Source: Thermoleophilaceae bacterium (GTDB lineage: Bacteria > Actinomycetota > Thermoleophilia > Solirubrobacterales > Thermoleophilaceae). Taken from it: a DNA stretch of 32,680 nucleotides. The stretch covers positions 1 through 32,680 of the forward strand of contig JAFGJG010000065.1 of NCBI GenBank assembly GCA_016929195.1, given 5' to 3'. The notes under the pieces were generated by a model that was given only the letters and a program-made list of their open reading frames with translations, was not told the origin of the DNA and ran no database searches. The translations under genes and the position numbers were made by a program. Shown here piece after piece: positions 1-7,384 of this stretch. Within the stretch, counting starts at the first letter, position 1, and every line of letters begins with the position of its first letter.

Positions 1-66
1 AACCCCGGGCGGTTCGTGGACACGCGAGAACTCTCTCCCGAGGAACTGGCCGCGCTCGGCTTCTAG
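1..66 (+). CDS. C-terminal end of an unidentified protein (partial)
   Basis: Only the last 21 codons are in the window. The frame is open from base 1 to a TAG at 64-66 and ends with the residues ELAALGF. Third codon positions are nearly all G or C, as in the clear genes of this window, so the frame is probably real. The visible tail is acidic and carries no recognisable motif, so no function can be given. Confidence 0.6.
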   Translation, partial: NPGRFVDTRELSPEELAALGF

Positions 67-343
67 TCGCCAGTCAGCCGAGGCCATGCGTGACCTGAGC
101 CACGCTTACGCCTCCAAGCCGCATCCGAGCAGCCTGCTTGCCATGCAGGCCCTCAGAGTACATACCTAGATGACATAAGTGTGAGCCACGTCACAGTCGG
201 GCGTCGGGGGCCGTCCCTACCGTGCCGCAGGCAGTCACCGGCGCAGACGGTCCGATAGCGGCCGCGCCGGTCCCCGCCGCGCCCCCTCCGGGTGCGGGCC
301 GCCCCAAGCAGCCGGCGGCATTCGACACGCGGAGGTGATGCGC
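67..343 (+). other. Intergenic leader before the Rpf-like gene; no gene seen
   Basis: No convincing coding frame lies here. At 133-149 there is a perfect 5-bp stem with a 7-nt loop whose 15 central bases (134-148) equal the anticodon arm of the tRNA-Gly at 16809. Bases 155-190 are AT-richer than the surroundings and could hold a promoter. The next 150 nt are very GC-rich and could fold. Rpf genes in actinobacteria are often controlled by ydaO-type c-di-AMP riboswitches, but I could not match the conserved core of that class here. A GGAGG at 331-335 serves the downstream gene. Confidence 0.4.
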
Positions 344-805
344 GTGCGCAAGCTGCTCGTCCCCATGCTCATAGCCATTGTCGTGCTCGTGCCCGCGGCC
401 TCCGCCGCGGTCGGCCCGTTGCCGGTCGCGTCGAGCGACGACGAGAAGAAGCTGGCCACGCCCGGCACCCGGCCGCTCGAGGCCCGTGCGGAGATTCGCG
501 GCGAGGCCCACAAGCAGAGCCGCGAGGCCCTTCGCCGCGCCAAGCGCAAGGCCAGGCCGCCCGTTCCGAAGGTCGTGGTCCCACCCCACCTCGAGGCGAT
601 CGCCCAGTGCGAGTCGGGCGGCGACCCGAGCGCCATCGGCGGCGGCGGCGCCTACCGCGGGAAGTACCAGTTCAGCTACTCGACCTGGGCGGCCGTGGGC
701 GGATCGGGCGACCCGGCGGCGGCGCCGGAGGCTGAACAGGACCGGCGCGCGGCGATGCTCTACGCGCGCAGCGGACCCGGGCAGTGGCCCGTCTGCGGCT
801 CCTGA
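344..805 (+). CDS. Secreted transglycosylase-like (Rpf-type) protein
   Basis: The 153-aa protein starts with a signal peptide (basic MRKLL, a hydrophobic stretch, then an AASAA cleavage region). A charged linker follows, and then a C-terminal transglycosylase-like domain of the resuscitation-promoting-factor type (PF06737). The domain begins at LEAIAQCESGGDP, with the catalytic Glu in CESGG, and continues through KYQFSYSTW to the terminal WPVCG. Both family cysteines are present, and they form a disulfide in Rpf proteins. Such enzymes cleave peptidoglycan outside the membrane and can promote growth or exit from dormancy. The start is chosen from GGAGG at 331-335, which sits 8 nt before this GTG. 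The in-frame ATG at 338 is only 2 nt from it, and a GTG at 335 overlaps it. No LysM or G5 domain is present, so this is a minimal form. Confidence 0.85.
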   Translation: MRKLLVPMLIAIVVLVPAASAAVGPLPVASSDDEKKLATPGTRPLEARAEIRGEAHKQSREALRRAKRKARPPVPKVVVPPHLEAIAQCESGGDPSAIGGGGAYRGKYQFSYSTWAAVGGSGDPAAAPEAEQDRRAAMLYARSGPGQWPVCGS

Positions 806-820
806 CGCCTCGCTCTCCGG

Positions 821-868
821 CAAGTGTCCTGACTATCGGTTGCAGAGCAACCACAGGGCAGGACGCTT
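821..868. repeat. 48-bp structured repeat, copy 1
   Basis: This copy is identical to 963-1010 except at one base (T here, G in copy 2, at the 16th position). It folds as a hairpin. The outer arms AAGTGTCCTG and CAGGACGCTT pair over 10 bp with one G-U, and an inner perfect stem GGTTGC/GCAACC closes on an AGA loop. The element lies just downstream of the Rpf-like gene, in a gap between two convergent genes. Confidence 0.85.
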
Positions 869-962
869 GGCAATGAAGACGCACGGGACCGTGACAACGG
901 CCCCGGGGCGCCGCGGCTCCCTCACCGCGGTCGTTCGTTACGGCCCTGTGCGCGGAGCGGAG

Positions 963-1010
963 CAAGTGTCCTGACTAGCGGTTGCAGAGCAACCACAGGG
1001 CAGGACGCTT
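963..1010. repeat. 48-bp structured repeat, copy 2
   Basis: This is the second copy of the hairpin element at 821-868, in the same orientation and 142 bp downstream. It ends 4 bp from the stop codon of the minus-strand MBL hydrolase. It could act as a terminator for one or both convergent genes or be a REP-type repeat. There is no T-tract, so a standard intrinsic terminator is not shown. Confidence 0.85.
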
Positions 1011-1014
1011 AGGG

Positions 1015-1749
1015 CTAGCGCTCGACGGCGCTGCCGGGCACGATGTCGTCCCGGCCGTCGTCCCAGCGGACCCAGGCCTTGTGGCCGCCGTCGTAGTCGG
1101 GCCCCCAGAGGATCAGCGTCCCCTCCTCCTCGCCGACCCTGCAGCGCTCCGTGCCCTCCTCGTCGAGGCCGCGCCAGAGGCGCACGAACGGGTTGTCCTC
1201 CCACTCGTCGCCGATCGTCGTCGGGTCTGTGTGACCCGGCCGCACCACGGTCTCGGGCGGCAGCTTCATGAGGACCTCCATGATCGATCGCTTGAGGTCC
1301 CCGAAGCTCGTGGAGCCGGGAGCGCGGACGCCGCCGACGGAGCCCTTGAAGAGCGTGTCACCCGTGAAGACCTCGCCGCCGGTCACGAAGTTGAGCATCC
1401 CGTCGGTGTGGCCCGGGGTGTGCAGCGACTCGATCCGCAGGCCGCCGGCCTCGATCGGCTCGCCGGGCTCGATCGTCCGGTCCACGTCGAGAAGCCGCGC
1501 GGCCTCCAGCGGGTGGGCCAGGATCTCGACCCCGTAGCGCTCCTTCCAGACGTGGTTCTCCGCCACGTGATCGGCGTGGTGGTGGGTCAGGAGCAGCAGC
1601 TTCACGTCCAGCCCGTTGCGCTCCGCCGCCTCGATCAGCGGCTCGGAGGGCCCGCCGGAGTCGATCACGACGCCGGTGCCGCCCTCCTCGTCCCCCACCA
1701 GGTAGGCGTTCGAGAGCCAATCGGCCTGCATGGATCGCTCGACGATCAT
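1015..1749 (-). CDS. MBL-fold metallo-hydrolase (glyoxalase II-like)
   Basis: The 244-aa metallo-beta-lactamase-fold protein carries the signature THHHADH at residues 55-61. The other metal ligands are H114 in HTPGHTDG, D131 in TGDTLF and H173 in RPGHTD. The arrangement fits glyoxalase II-like hydrolases with a two-metal site. About 50 residues after the fold (SH3-like in appearance, rich in W, D and G) form a small C-terminal extension. The substrate cannot be told from sequence; a thioester is the usual guess for this branch. The ATG start is 29 bp from the divergent aminotransferase start and has no strong Shine-Dalgarno. An internal ATG at codon 7 is possible. Confidence 0.88.
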   Translation of the reverse strand: MIVERSMQADWLSNAYLVGDEEGGTGVVIDSGGPSEPLIEAAERNGLDVKLLLLTHHHADHVAENHVWKERYGVEILAHPLEAARLLDVDRTIEPGEPIEAGGLRIESLHTPGHTDGMLNFVTGGEVFTGDTLFKGSVGGVRAPGSTSFGDLKRSIMEVLMKLPPETVVRPGHTDPTTIGDEWEDNPFVRLWRGLDEEGTERCRVGEEEGTLILWGPDYDGGHKAWVRWDDGRDDIVPGSAVER

Positions 1750-1764
1750 CTCGGGGCCGAAGCC

Positions 1765-1770
1765 TAGTAT
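1765..1770 (+). promoter_or_regulatory. -10 hexamer TAGTAT of the aminotransferase gene
   Basis: TAGTAT lies 8 nt before the GTG start at 1779. That puts the expected transcription start at or next to the start codon, i.e. a leaderless mRNA. No Shine-Dalgarno fits in the gap. The reverse strand reads ATACTA over the same bases, so the divergent MBL gene may use an overlapping -10. Confidence 0.5.
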
Positions 1771-1778
1771 CCGGTCGC

Positions 1779-2864
1779 GTGCATGAGCTTCGACGTGAGT
1801 TCCCGGTCCTGGAGCGCGTCGCCTATCTGAACGCCGGCACGAACGGCCCGGTCCCGGCCCGGGCGGTGGAGGCGGTCAGGGCGTCGGTCGAGGCCCAGGC
1901 GGAGCGGGGCCGGTCGGGAAAGGCCGTGTTCGAGCGGATGCTCGAGCGCGTGGAGCTGCTTCGCACCCGCGCCGCCGCGACGCTCGGCTGCCAGACGAGC
2001 GAGGTCGCCCTCACCGGCTCGACCACCGACGGAGTGAACGCGGTGCTCACCGCTCTGCCCCTGGAGGCCGGCGACGAGGTTCTGACGAGCGACCAGGAGC
2101 ATCCGGGGGTGCTCGCCCCACTGGCTGCGCTCAGGGACAGGTCCGGCGTGGAGGTCCGCATGGCGCCGTTCGATGCCCTGGCCGGCGCCGTGGGCGAGCG
2201 GACCAAGCTGATCGCCTGCTCGCACGTCTCGTGGCAGACGGGCGAGGTGGTGGACTGCGGCGCCCTCGTCGCGACCGGCGTGCCGGTCCTCCTGGACGGG
2301 GCGCAGGCGCTCGGCGCGATCTCCCTGAACGTGCACATGCTGTGCTGCGACTTCTACGCCGCGTCCGGGCAGAAGTGGCTGTGCGGCCCGAACGGCATGG
2401 GCTACCTCTACGTCCGCCCGGAGCGCTGCGGCGAGCTCTCGCCGCCGTGGCCCGGGTACGGCACGGTCGAGGATCCGCACGATCCGCTCGGCTCGCCGTT
2501 CCACGAGGACGCCCGCCGCTTCGACGTCCTCGGCTTCCCCGCCGACCAGCAGACCGCCTGGGCGCTCGCGGCGTTCGACGTGTTCGACGACCACGGCGGC
2601 CCGGGCGCGCTCCACGAGCGGGCCACGGCCCAGGCGGAGACACTCGCGGAGCGGCTGGCCGGGGCGGGCCATGAGGTCGCGCCGCGCGGGCACTCGACGC
2701 TGGTGTCGTGGCGGGCCGAGGATCCCCCGGCGCTCGTGGCCGCCATGGCGGAGCACGGGATCGTCCTGCGCGACCTGCCCGGGACGTCCTTCGTCCGCGC
2801 CTCGGTGGGCGCCTGGAACGACGAGAGCGACCTCGAGCGCCTGATCGCGGCGCTCGCCGCCTGA
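1779..2864 (+). CDS. PLP-dependent class V aminotransferase family protein
   Basis: The 361-aa protein has the Aminotran_5 (PF00266) fold, related to cysteine desulfurases and isopenicillin-N epimerase-like enzymes. Visible landmarks are LNAGTNGP at the N-terminus, TGSTTDGVN for phosphate binding (about 79-87), EHPG with the PLP-stacking His109, LLDGAQ with Asp173, and SGQKWLCGPNG with the Schiff-base Lys199. A mobile-loop cysteine like that of group I desulfurases is not evident, so a transaminase, lyase or epimerase role is possible; the substrate is unknown. The GTG start follows a -10 hexamer by 8 nt, which suggests leaderless translation. It is divergent from the MBL hydrolase and converges on the phosphate operon with a 4-bp gap. 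Confidence 0.88.
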   Translation: MHELRREFPVLERVAYLNAGTNGPVPARAVEAVRASVEAQAERGRSGKAVFERMLERVELLRTRAAATLGCQTSEVALTGSTTDGVNAVLTALPLEAGDEVLTSDQEHPGVLAPLAALRDRSGVEVRMAPFDALAGAVGERTKLIACSHVSWQTGEVVDCGALVATGVPVLLDGAQALGAISLNVHMLCCDFYAASGQKWLCGPNGMGYLYVRPERCGELSPPWPGYGTVEDPHDPLGSPFHEDARRFDVLGFPADQQTAWALAAFDVFDDHGGPGALHERATAQAETLAERLAGAGHEVAPRGHSTLVSWRAEDPPALVAAMAEHGIVLRDLPGTSFVRASVGAWNDESDLERLIAALAA

Positions 2865-2868
2865 GGCG

Positions 2869-3105
2869 CTACTTGTCGACCATCACGAAGATGGCGAACA
2901 CCAGCGACGCCAGCACCCCCGCGCTGCAGATCACTCCCAGCGCGCCGTAGGCGGCGGCCTCGAGCCCGCGGCCGGCGCGGCCGAACTCGATCGCGCGGTC
3001 GAGGCCGAGCAGCGCCAGCCCGTAGATGACCGTCACGCCCACGCCGGCGAGGATCGAGGTCCAGACGACCTCGAGGAGGTCGCCGGTGTCGATGATGGCG
3101 ATCAC
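2869..3105 (-). CDS. Small two-TM membrane protein, last gene of the phosphate operon
   Basis: The 78-aa protein has two hydrophobic segments (about residues 13-33 and 52-74) separated by a short charged loop containing DRAIEFGRAGRG. Its GTG start overlaps the TGA stop of the PiT permease (GTGA), so translation is almost certainly coupled. I do not recognise a named family. The position suggests an accessory to the permease, but that is inference only. Confidence 0.7.
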   Translation of the reverse strand: MIAIIDTGDLLEVVWTSILAGVGVTVIYGLALLGLDRAIEFGRAGRGLEAAAYGALGVICSAGVLASLVFAIFVMVDK

Positions 3106-4211
3106 GTCTCGGCCGCCGCGGTGCGGGCCGCCTCCTGTGCCCGGCGGACGAAGAGCAGCCCGGCGCCGCCCAGGATGAGCGTGGACACGACGATCGGGCC
3201 GGCCGCCCCCGTGCCGAATGCGCGCGTGATCACATATGTGATCGCGCCGATGGCGGCCGAGGCGGGGAGGGTCAGGATCCAGGCCACCACGATGTTCCCG
3301 GCCACGCCCCAGCGCACGGCGGAGAGCCGCTTGGCCGCGCCCGAGCCGATCACGGCGCCGGAGATCGTCTGCGTCGTCGAGAGCGGGAAGCCCACATGGC
3401 TCGACGCGAGGATCACCGCCGCCCCGGACCCCTGCGCGGCGAATCCCTGCGCCGCGTCCATCTTGTGGATGCGGCTGCCCATCGTCTTGATGATCCGCCA
3501 GCCGCCGACGTAGGTGCCGACGGAAATCGCCGTGGCGGACGTGATCACGACCCAGTCGGGAACGTGGAAGTCGCTCGAGGCGATCGTCCCGTTCGCGACC
3601 AGGGCGAGCGTGATCACGCCCATCGTCTTCTGGGCGTCGTTCGTGCCGTGCGCGAGCGCGAGCAGGCCGCCCGAGATCACCTGGCCGAAGCGGAACCCGC
3701 GGGTGGCGCGCGTGGGCCGCATCCGCCCGACGGCCCGGTAGATGAGCAGGATCGCGAGCCCGGCGACGGCGAACGCGAGCACCGGCGCGACGAGCGCCGG
3801 GATCATCACCTTCCCGAGAATCCCGCTGTCGAAGAAGATCGCGCCGGGCCCGTCGGCGACGAGCACGGCCCCGACGATCCCGCCGATGAGGGCGTGCGAC
3901 GAGCTGGACGGCAGGCCGAAGTACCAGGTCATGAGGTTCCAGGCGATCGCGCCCACGAGACCCGCAAAGATCGACAGCAGCCCGATCGACGCGGGGTCGA
4001 CCACGTCGTTCGCGACCGTCGCCGCGACCTCCAGGGACACGAACGCGCCGACGAAGTTGAGGATCGCCGCGTAGCCGACCGCGATGCGCGGCGGCATCGC
4101 GCGCGTGGAGATCGAGGTGGCCACGACGTTCGCGGTGTCGTGGAACCCGTTCGTGAAGTCGAATGCCAGCGCCGTGGCAACGACGATCACGACGATGACG
4201 TCGCTTCCCAT
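3102..4211 (-). CDS. PiT-family inorganic phosphate permease
   Basis: The 369-aa polytopic membrane protein of the PHO4/PiT family (PF01384) takes up phosphate with a cation. The two inverted-repeat signatures are present: DFTNGFHDTANVVA near residues 18-31 and HGTNDAQKTMG near 187-197. The paired loops PSSSSH (100-105) and PLSTTQT (275-281) are also present. About ten hydrophobic segments are visible. The length fits short bacterial PiT proteins. It lies 17 nt downstream of the DUF47 gene and overlaps the next small gene by 4 bp, giving the common DUF47-PiT pairing. Confidence 0.93.
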   Translation of the reverse strand: MGSDVIVVIVVATALAFDFTNGFHDTANVVATSISTRAMPPRIAVGYAAILNFVGAFVSLEVAATVANDVVDPASIGLLSIFAGLVGAIAWNLMTWYFGLPSSSSHALIGGIVGAVLVADGPGAIFFDSGILGKVMIPALVAPVLAFAVAGLAILLIYRAVGRMRPTRATRGFRFGQVISGGLLALAHGTNDAQKTMGVITLALVANGTIASSDFHVPDWVVITSATAISVGTYVGGWRIIKTMGSRIHKMDAAQGFAAQGSGAAVILASSHVGFPLSTTQTISGAVIGSGAAKRLSAVRWGVAGNIVVAWILTLPASAAIGAITYVITRAFGTGAAGPIVVSTLILGGAGLLFVRRAQEAARTAAAET

Positions 4212-4228
4212 GTCCGCCTACTGCCCGA

Positions 4229-4852
4229 TCAGGAGTTCTTGATGACGATGCCCTCGAGGATGTTCGCCACGTGCTCCGCGGAGTCGATGGCCTCCTCGAG
4301 TCGCTCGAAGATGTCCTTCCAGCGAATGACCACCATCGGGTCGATGCCGTTGTCGAAGAGCGAGGCGATCGCCTCCCGGACGATGCGGTCGCCGTCGTTC
4401 TCGAGGCGGTTGAGCTCGACCGTGTAGTGCGTGAGGTCCTTGAACCCGCGGAGGCGCGGCATCGCCTCTGCGATCTGCCGGCCGCACTGCTGGAGGACCT
4501 TTGCGAGCTCCTGCGCCTGGGACATCGGCGCCTCGATCTTGTAGAGGCCGAGGTAGTCCGCGACCTCCTCCGTGTAGTCCACGACGTCGTCGAGCGCCGA
4601 CGACAGCGCGAACACGTCCTCGCGGTCGATCGGCGTCACGAACGTCTGGTTGAGCCGCCGGATGATGTCGTGGGTGATCCGGTCGCCCTCCTGCTCGCAG
4701 ATCAGGATGTCGCGGGCCAGCTCGCTGCGCTCGGGGTACTCGCGGAGCATCTCCTCGAGCAGGCCGGTTGCCCGCTGGATGTTGCCCCCCGCCTCCTCGA
4801 AGAGGTCGAAGAATTCACGGTCCTTGGGTGCGAGGACCCTTGAGAGGCGCAC
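4229..4852 (-). CDS. DUF47 (PhoU-like) phosphate transport accessory protein
   Basis: The 207-aa all-helical cytoplasmic protein of the DUF47/PhoU_div family (PF01865) shows the acidic metal-binding patterns typical of PhoU-like folds: EQEGDRITHDIIRRL in the first half and RLENDGDRIVREAI in the second. These proteins are usually encoded beside PiT permeases and are thought to modulate phosphate import. It is the first gene of the three-gene operon. The GTG start has no clear Shine-Dalgarno, and TAGCGT sits 9 nt upstream, so the transcript may be leaderless. Confidence 0.92.
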   Translation of the reverse strand: MRLSRVLAPKDREFFDLFEEAGGNIQRATGLLEEMLREYPERSELARDILICEQEGDRITHDIIRRLNQTFVTPIDREDVFALSSALDDVVDYTEEVADYLGLYKIEAPMSQAQELAKVLQQCGRQIAEAMPRLRGFKDLTHYTVELNRLENDGDRIVREAIASLFDNGIDPMVVIRWKDIFERLEEAIDSAEHVANILEGIVIKNS

Positions 4853-4861
4853 GGCCTTGGC

Positions 4862-4867
4862 ACGCTA
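4862..4867 (-). promoter_or_regulatory. -10 hexamer TAGCGT of the phosphate operon
   Basis: On the minus strand TAGCGT precedes the GTG of the DUF47 gene by 9 nt, in the same geometry as several other genes in this window. No good -35 was found. Confidence 0.4.
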
Positions 4868-4887
4868 GCAAAGGGCACGGCGACGCC

Positions 4888-5568
4888 TCAGGCGGCGTCG
4901 AAGCGCGCCCGCTCGATGCGCCGGGCGGGCAGCTCGCCGGCCTCGCCCAGCACGTCGCGGACGGCGGCGGCGCTCGCCGCGTGGTCGTACGCCACGCGCC
5001 GCGGCTCCACGGTTCCGTCCTCGCGGACGAGCGCATAGGCGGCGCGGTGGTCGCCGTCGAACGGCATGCCCACGCTGCCCGGGTTGAGCAGCTCGACGCC
5101 GTGCGGCCCCGTGCGCGCGAAGGACACATGCGTGTGCCCGAACACGAGCCTCCGCGGCCGGGCGTCCGCGATCAGCTCCTCGTCGTCCGCGTGCGGATCG
5201 GGCATGAAGCTCCGCACGTCCGAGACCGGCGAGCCGTGCACGTAGAGGTCCTCGCCCTCGCTCAGGCTCGCCGGGAGCGCGGCGAGCTCGATCGCCGTCT
5301 CGTCGCCGAGCAGCTCCCGGCAGCGATTCAGAGCCGGCCGCGCGGGCTCGGGCGCCTCGGCCGAGTCGAGCGTCCAGCGGTCGACGTTTCCGCGCAGCCA
5401 GCGCGCGTCGAGCGTCCGGAGAAGCTCGACGGTCTCCGCCGGCCAGGCTCCGAAGGCGGCGTAGTCGCCGCCCAGGAGGAAACGGTCCGCGCCGGCGCCC
5501 TGGGCGTCGTCCAGGACCGCCTCGAGCGACGGCAGGTTCCCGTGGATGTCGTAGAGCAGGGCGAGCAC
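4888..5568 (-). CDS. Calcineurin-like metallophosphoesterase (YfcE/MJ0936 type)
   Basis: The 226-aa protein has the metallophosphoesterase motif set: D7-x-H9 in YDIHGN, GGDY with D35, GNVD with N61, H111 in YVHGSP, and GHTH with H145 and H147, then NPGSVGMP. These supply the ligands of a two-metal phosphodiesterase centre. The usual His of GNHD/GNHE is replaced by Val, which is common in this subfamily. It is a soluble cytoplasmic enzyme, and the substrate (phosphodiester or protein phosphate) is unknown. The GTG start lies 10 nt after the stop of the 53-aa gene, so the two are probably cotranscribed. Confidence 0.88.
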   Translation of the reverse strand: MLALLYDIHGNLPSLEAVLDDAQGAGADRFLLGGDYAAFGAWPAETVELLRTLDARWLRGNVDRWTLDSAEAPEPARPALNRCRELLGDETAIELAALPASLSEGEDLYVHGSPVSDVRSFMPDPHADDEELIADARPRRLVFGHTHVSFARTGPHGVELLNPGSVGMPFDGDHRAAYALVREDGTVEPRRVAYDHAASAAAVRDVLGEAGELPARRIERARFDAA

Positions 5569-5578
5569 CCGGGCGACG

Positions 5579-5740
5579 CTATCGCCCGAGTACCGCCTGG
5601 AAGCGCTCCACGCTCCGTGCGTGGTCGCGCTCGTCGACCTGCTGGTTGCCGCGCGGCCGCGTGTTGCGCCACGTGGGCGTCTGCTCCTGGCGCGGCTCCG
5701 GCCGGCGCTCCGGCGTCCGTTCCGGGGTGCGGTCGGTCAT
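5579..5740 (-). CDS. Small charged protein (53 aa), unknown
   Basis: The short reading frame has an excellent Shine-Dalgarno: GGGAGGAA ends about 4 nt before the ATG. The product begins MTDRTPERTPERRPEP, continues with a Pro/Arg/Gln-rich stretch, and ends with a more ordered acidic/basic segment, VDERDHARSVERFQAVLG. It has no membrane segment, cysteine or signal peptide. The gene sits 10 nt upstream of the metallophosphoesterase and is probably the first cistron of that unit. I do not recognise the family. A longer frame running upstream through the SnoaL-like gene is a shadow. Confidence 0.65.
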   Translation of the reverse strand: MTDRTPERTPERRPEPRQEQTPTWRNTRPRGNQQVDERDHARSVERFQAVLGR

Positions 5741-5818
5741 GTGTTCCTCCCTACGTCGAAAACCCTTCACAGAGAGCGTTCCGGTAAACGGCCAGGTCAA
5801 ACCTCGAAGTCGCGCGGT

Positions 5819-5824
5819 CATACT
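5819..5824 (+). promoter_or_regulatory. -10 hexamer CATACT of the SnoaL-like gene
   Basis: CATACT lies 6 nt before the GTG start at 5831. No Shine-Dalgarno occurs between them, so a leaderless transcript is likely. Confidence 0.45.
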
Positions 5825-5830
5825 CGCGGC

Positions 5831-6235
5831 GTGTCCAACGCCAACGTGGAGGTGGTCCGCGAGCTGTACGAGCTGTTCCCGGACCTGACCGGCGATCCGC
5901 CGCCCAGGATGCTCGAGCTGTTCCATCCCGAGGTCCGGATCGACCAGACCCGCAACGTCTTCAACCCGGCCGTCTTCGAGGGCGTCGACGGTCTGCTGAA
6001 CGCGCTCGCGCGTGTGCGGGAGACCTGGGACGCGTTCGTGCTCGAGCCGGAGCGCTACGTCGCGGCCGGCGACAACGTGGTCGTGGTGAACACCGTCCGC
6101 GCGCGCGGGACCGGCGGCGGAGTCGAGGTGATCGACCGCTCCGCGTCGCTGCACACGCTGCTGGACGGGAGGATCGCGTTCCTAGCGGTCTACCCGGATC
6201 CCGACGAGGGCCTGCGGGCGGGAGGCGTCGCCTAG
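5831..6235 (+). CDS. SnoaL-like / NTF2-fold protein
   Basis: The 134-aa protein resembles SnoaL-like polyketide-cyclase-fold proteins. It has an N-terminal helix (NVEVVRELYELFPD), then LELFHPEVRIDQT, FEGVDGLLNALARVRETWD, and beta strands including NVVVVNTVRARG and a terminal FLAVYPDPDEGL. This cone fold binds small hydrophobic molecules and has enzymatic or binding roles; nothing here fixes the ligand. The start is GTG at 5831 because the family N-terminus begins there and a -10 hexamer lies just upstream. The frame is open further upstream, but that stretch overlaps the 53-aa gene and looks non-coding. The end overlaps the convergent zinc-ribbon gene by 4 bp. Confidence 0.82.
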   Translation: MSNANVEVVRELYELFPDLTGDPPPRMLELFHPEVRIDQTRNVFNPAVFEGVDGLLNALARVRETWDAFVLEPERYVAAGDNVVVVNTVRARGTGGGVEVIDRSASLHTLLDGRIAFLAVYPDPDEGLRAGGVA

Positions 6236-6441
6236 GGCCGCGATGAGACGTTCTGTCCCGGCCGGAGCGCCTCCGTGACCTGCCAGCCGGCGGCCGTCCA
6301 GGCCAGCCGGTAGCGCCAGCCGCAGCTCCGGCACACGATCAGCTGCGCCTCGTCGCGCACCGGCTGCTTCGCCTGCCAGCGCGAGAACGCCGGTGACGGG
6401 AGATCCCGGTCGCAGTTCCAGCAGCGGAGCCTTGCCGCCAT
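6232..6441 (-). CDS. Small zinc-ribbon protein (69 aa)
   Basis: Two CxxC pairs, CWNC (7-10) and CRSC (37-40), are spaced as in a zinc ribbon. A Trp/Arg-rich strand region follows, GWRYRLAWTAAGWQVTEAL. The protein is soluble and basic. A GGGGG run lies directly before the ATG, so the Shine-Dalgarno is poor. I do not know the function; small zinc ribbons of this kind bind nucleic acid or partner proteins. It converges on the SnoaL-like gene with a 4-bp overlap. Confidence 0.65.
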   Translation of the reverse strand: MAARLRCWNCDRDLPSPAFSRWQAKQPVRDEAQLIVCRSCGWRYRLAWTAAGWQVTEALRPGQNVSSRP

Positions 6442-6517
6442 CCCCCGTGTTTCGGCGTCGCCGGCGCGTCGCCTGCTTGACTCGGGCCCCGGCCGCTGTT
6501 AGGCCACGCAGTGCCCG

Positions 6518-7384
6518 ATGAGAAAGCTGGTCACGATCCCGATGCTGGTCGCGGTTGCCGCCGTCGCGCCGGGATGCGCCACCGGCCTCGTCACGAAGCT
6601 GCCCTCCGCCGTGACGGAGACGAGCGCCACCGTCAACGGAGCCATCTGGACCACCGACGGCGGCCAGGTCTCCTACTGGGTGGAGTACGGCACCACGACC
6701 GCCTACGAACGGGAGACGGCCCGCCGCGCCGCCACGGTCGCCGAGGACACCCCGCACGACGTGTCGATCCCGCTCGATGACCTGACCCCCTCCACCACCT
6801 GGCACTACCGCATCTGCGCGGAGGACGCCCAGGCCGGGACCTGCAGCAGGGACGCCACGGTGTTCACCGGCGACTCCGTCACGGGGACGGCGGCGAACTG
6901 CCGCTCGCTCGAGGTCGACCTCTCGACCTGCCCACCGGACCTCCCGCTCAGCTACCTCGTCCTGACCGCGGGAGCCACCAGCGGCCCGTCCGGGCAGGAT
7001 CCGGCGGGCAGCATGACCTGGGTCGAGCGGTTCATTGGCGGAGGCGTGCTCGGCGAGACCCAGGTGACCTGCCTCGCGGTGACCGGCAACGTGGGGGTCG
7101 TCGGAGTGGCCGGCACTTGGACCATCGTCGGCTCCTTTGGACGCATCCCGCTGAGGGCCGCCGGGCTGATCCGAGTGACCGACGGCGGCGGACCGGCCTC
7201 CGGCCTGGACACCTACGAGCTCCACGTCGTCCACGACCCGTTTCCCCCGCAGCCGCCCGGACCGCCCCTGCCGGGTCCCACGGACTGCTCGTCCTTCCCC
7301 GCCGGAGCCGAGGTCAGGCGCAACCTCGGGGGTGACCTCGTCGTGACCGACGTCGATCCTGTGCCCGCGCCGACGGCGCGTTGA
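6518..7384 (+). CDS. Lipoprotein with Fn3-like domain (paralogue A)
   Basis: The 288-aa protein has a short signal with a lipobox-like VAPGC (Cys20). Residues about 28-115 form a fibronectin-III-like beta domain (TSATVNGAIWTTDGG, VSYWVEYGTTTAY, TTWHYRICAED). A second domain contains VTCLAVTGN, IRVTDGGG and a late Cys, ending VVTDVDPVPAPTAR. The same architecture recurs in the next gene and, decayed, at 8192-8510. The N-terminal domain is also shared with the SGNH hydrolase at 14530. The function is unknown; it is probably anchored outside the membrane. Its TGA stop overlaps the TTG start of the next gene (TTGA), so the two are coupled. Confidence 0.75.
   Translation: MRKLVTIPMLVAVAAVAPGCATGLVTKLPSAVTETSATVNGAIWTTDGGQVSYWVEYGTTTAYERETARRAATVAEDTPHDVSIPLDDLTPSTTWHYRICAEDAQAGTCSRDATVFTGDSVTGTAANCRSLEVDLSTCPPDLPLSYLVLTAGATSGPSGQDPAGSMTWVERFIGGGVLGETQVTCLAVTGNVGVVGVAGTWTIVGSFGRIPLRAAGLIRVTDGGGPASGLDTYELHVVHDPFPPQPPGPPLPGPTDCSSFPAGAEVRRNLGGDLVVTDVDPVPAPTAR

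Noticed and set aside
191-343. c-di-AMP (ydaO) riboswitch before the Rpf-like gene
   Set aside because: Expected from family knowledge, but I could not find the conserved core sequences; the leader is only noted as GC-rich and possibly structured.
191-823. Minus-strand open frame across the Rpf-like gene
   Set aside because: It is antisense to a gene with a signal peptide and an Rpf domain, and its product is low-complexity Arg/Gly/Ala.
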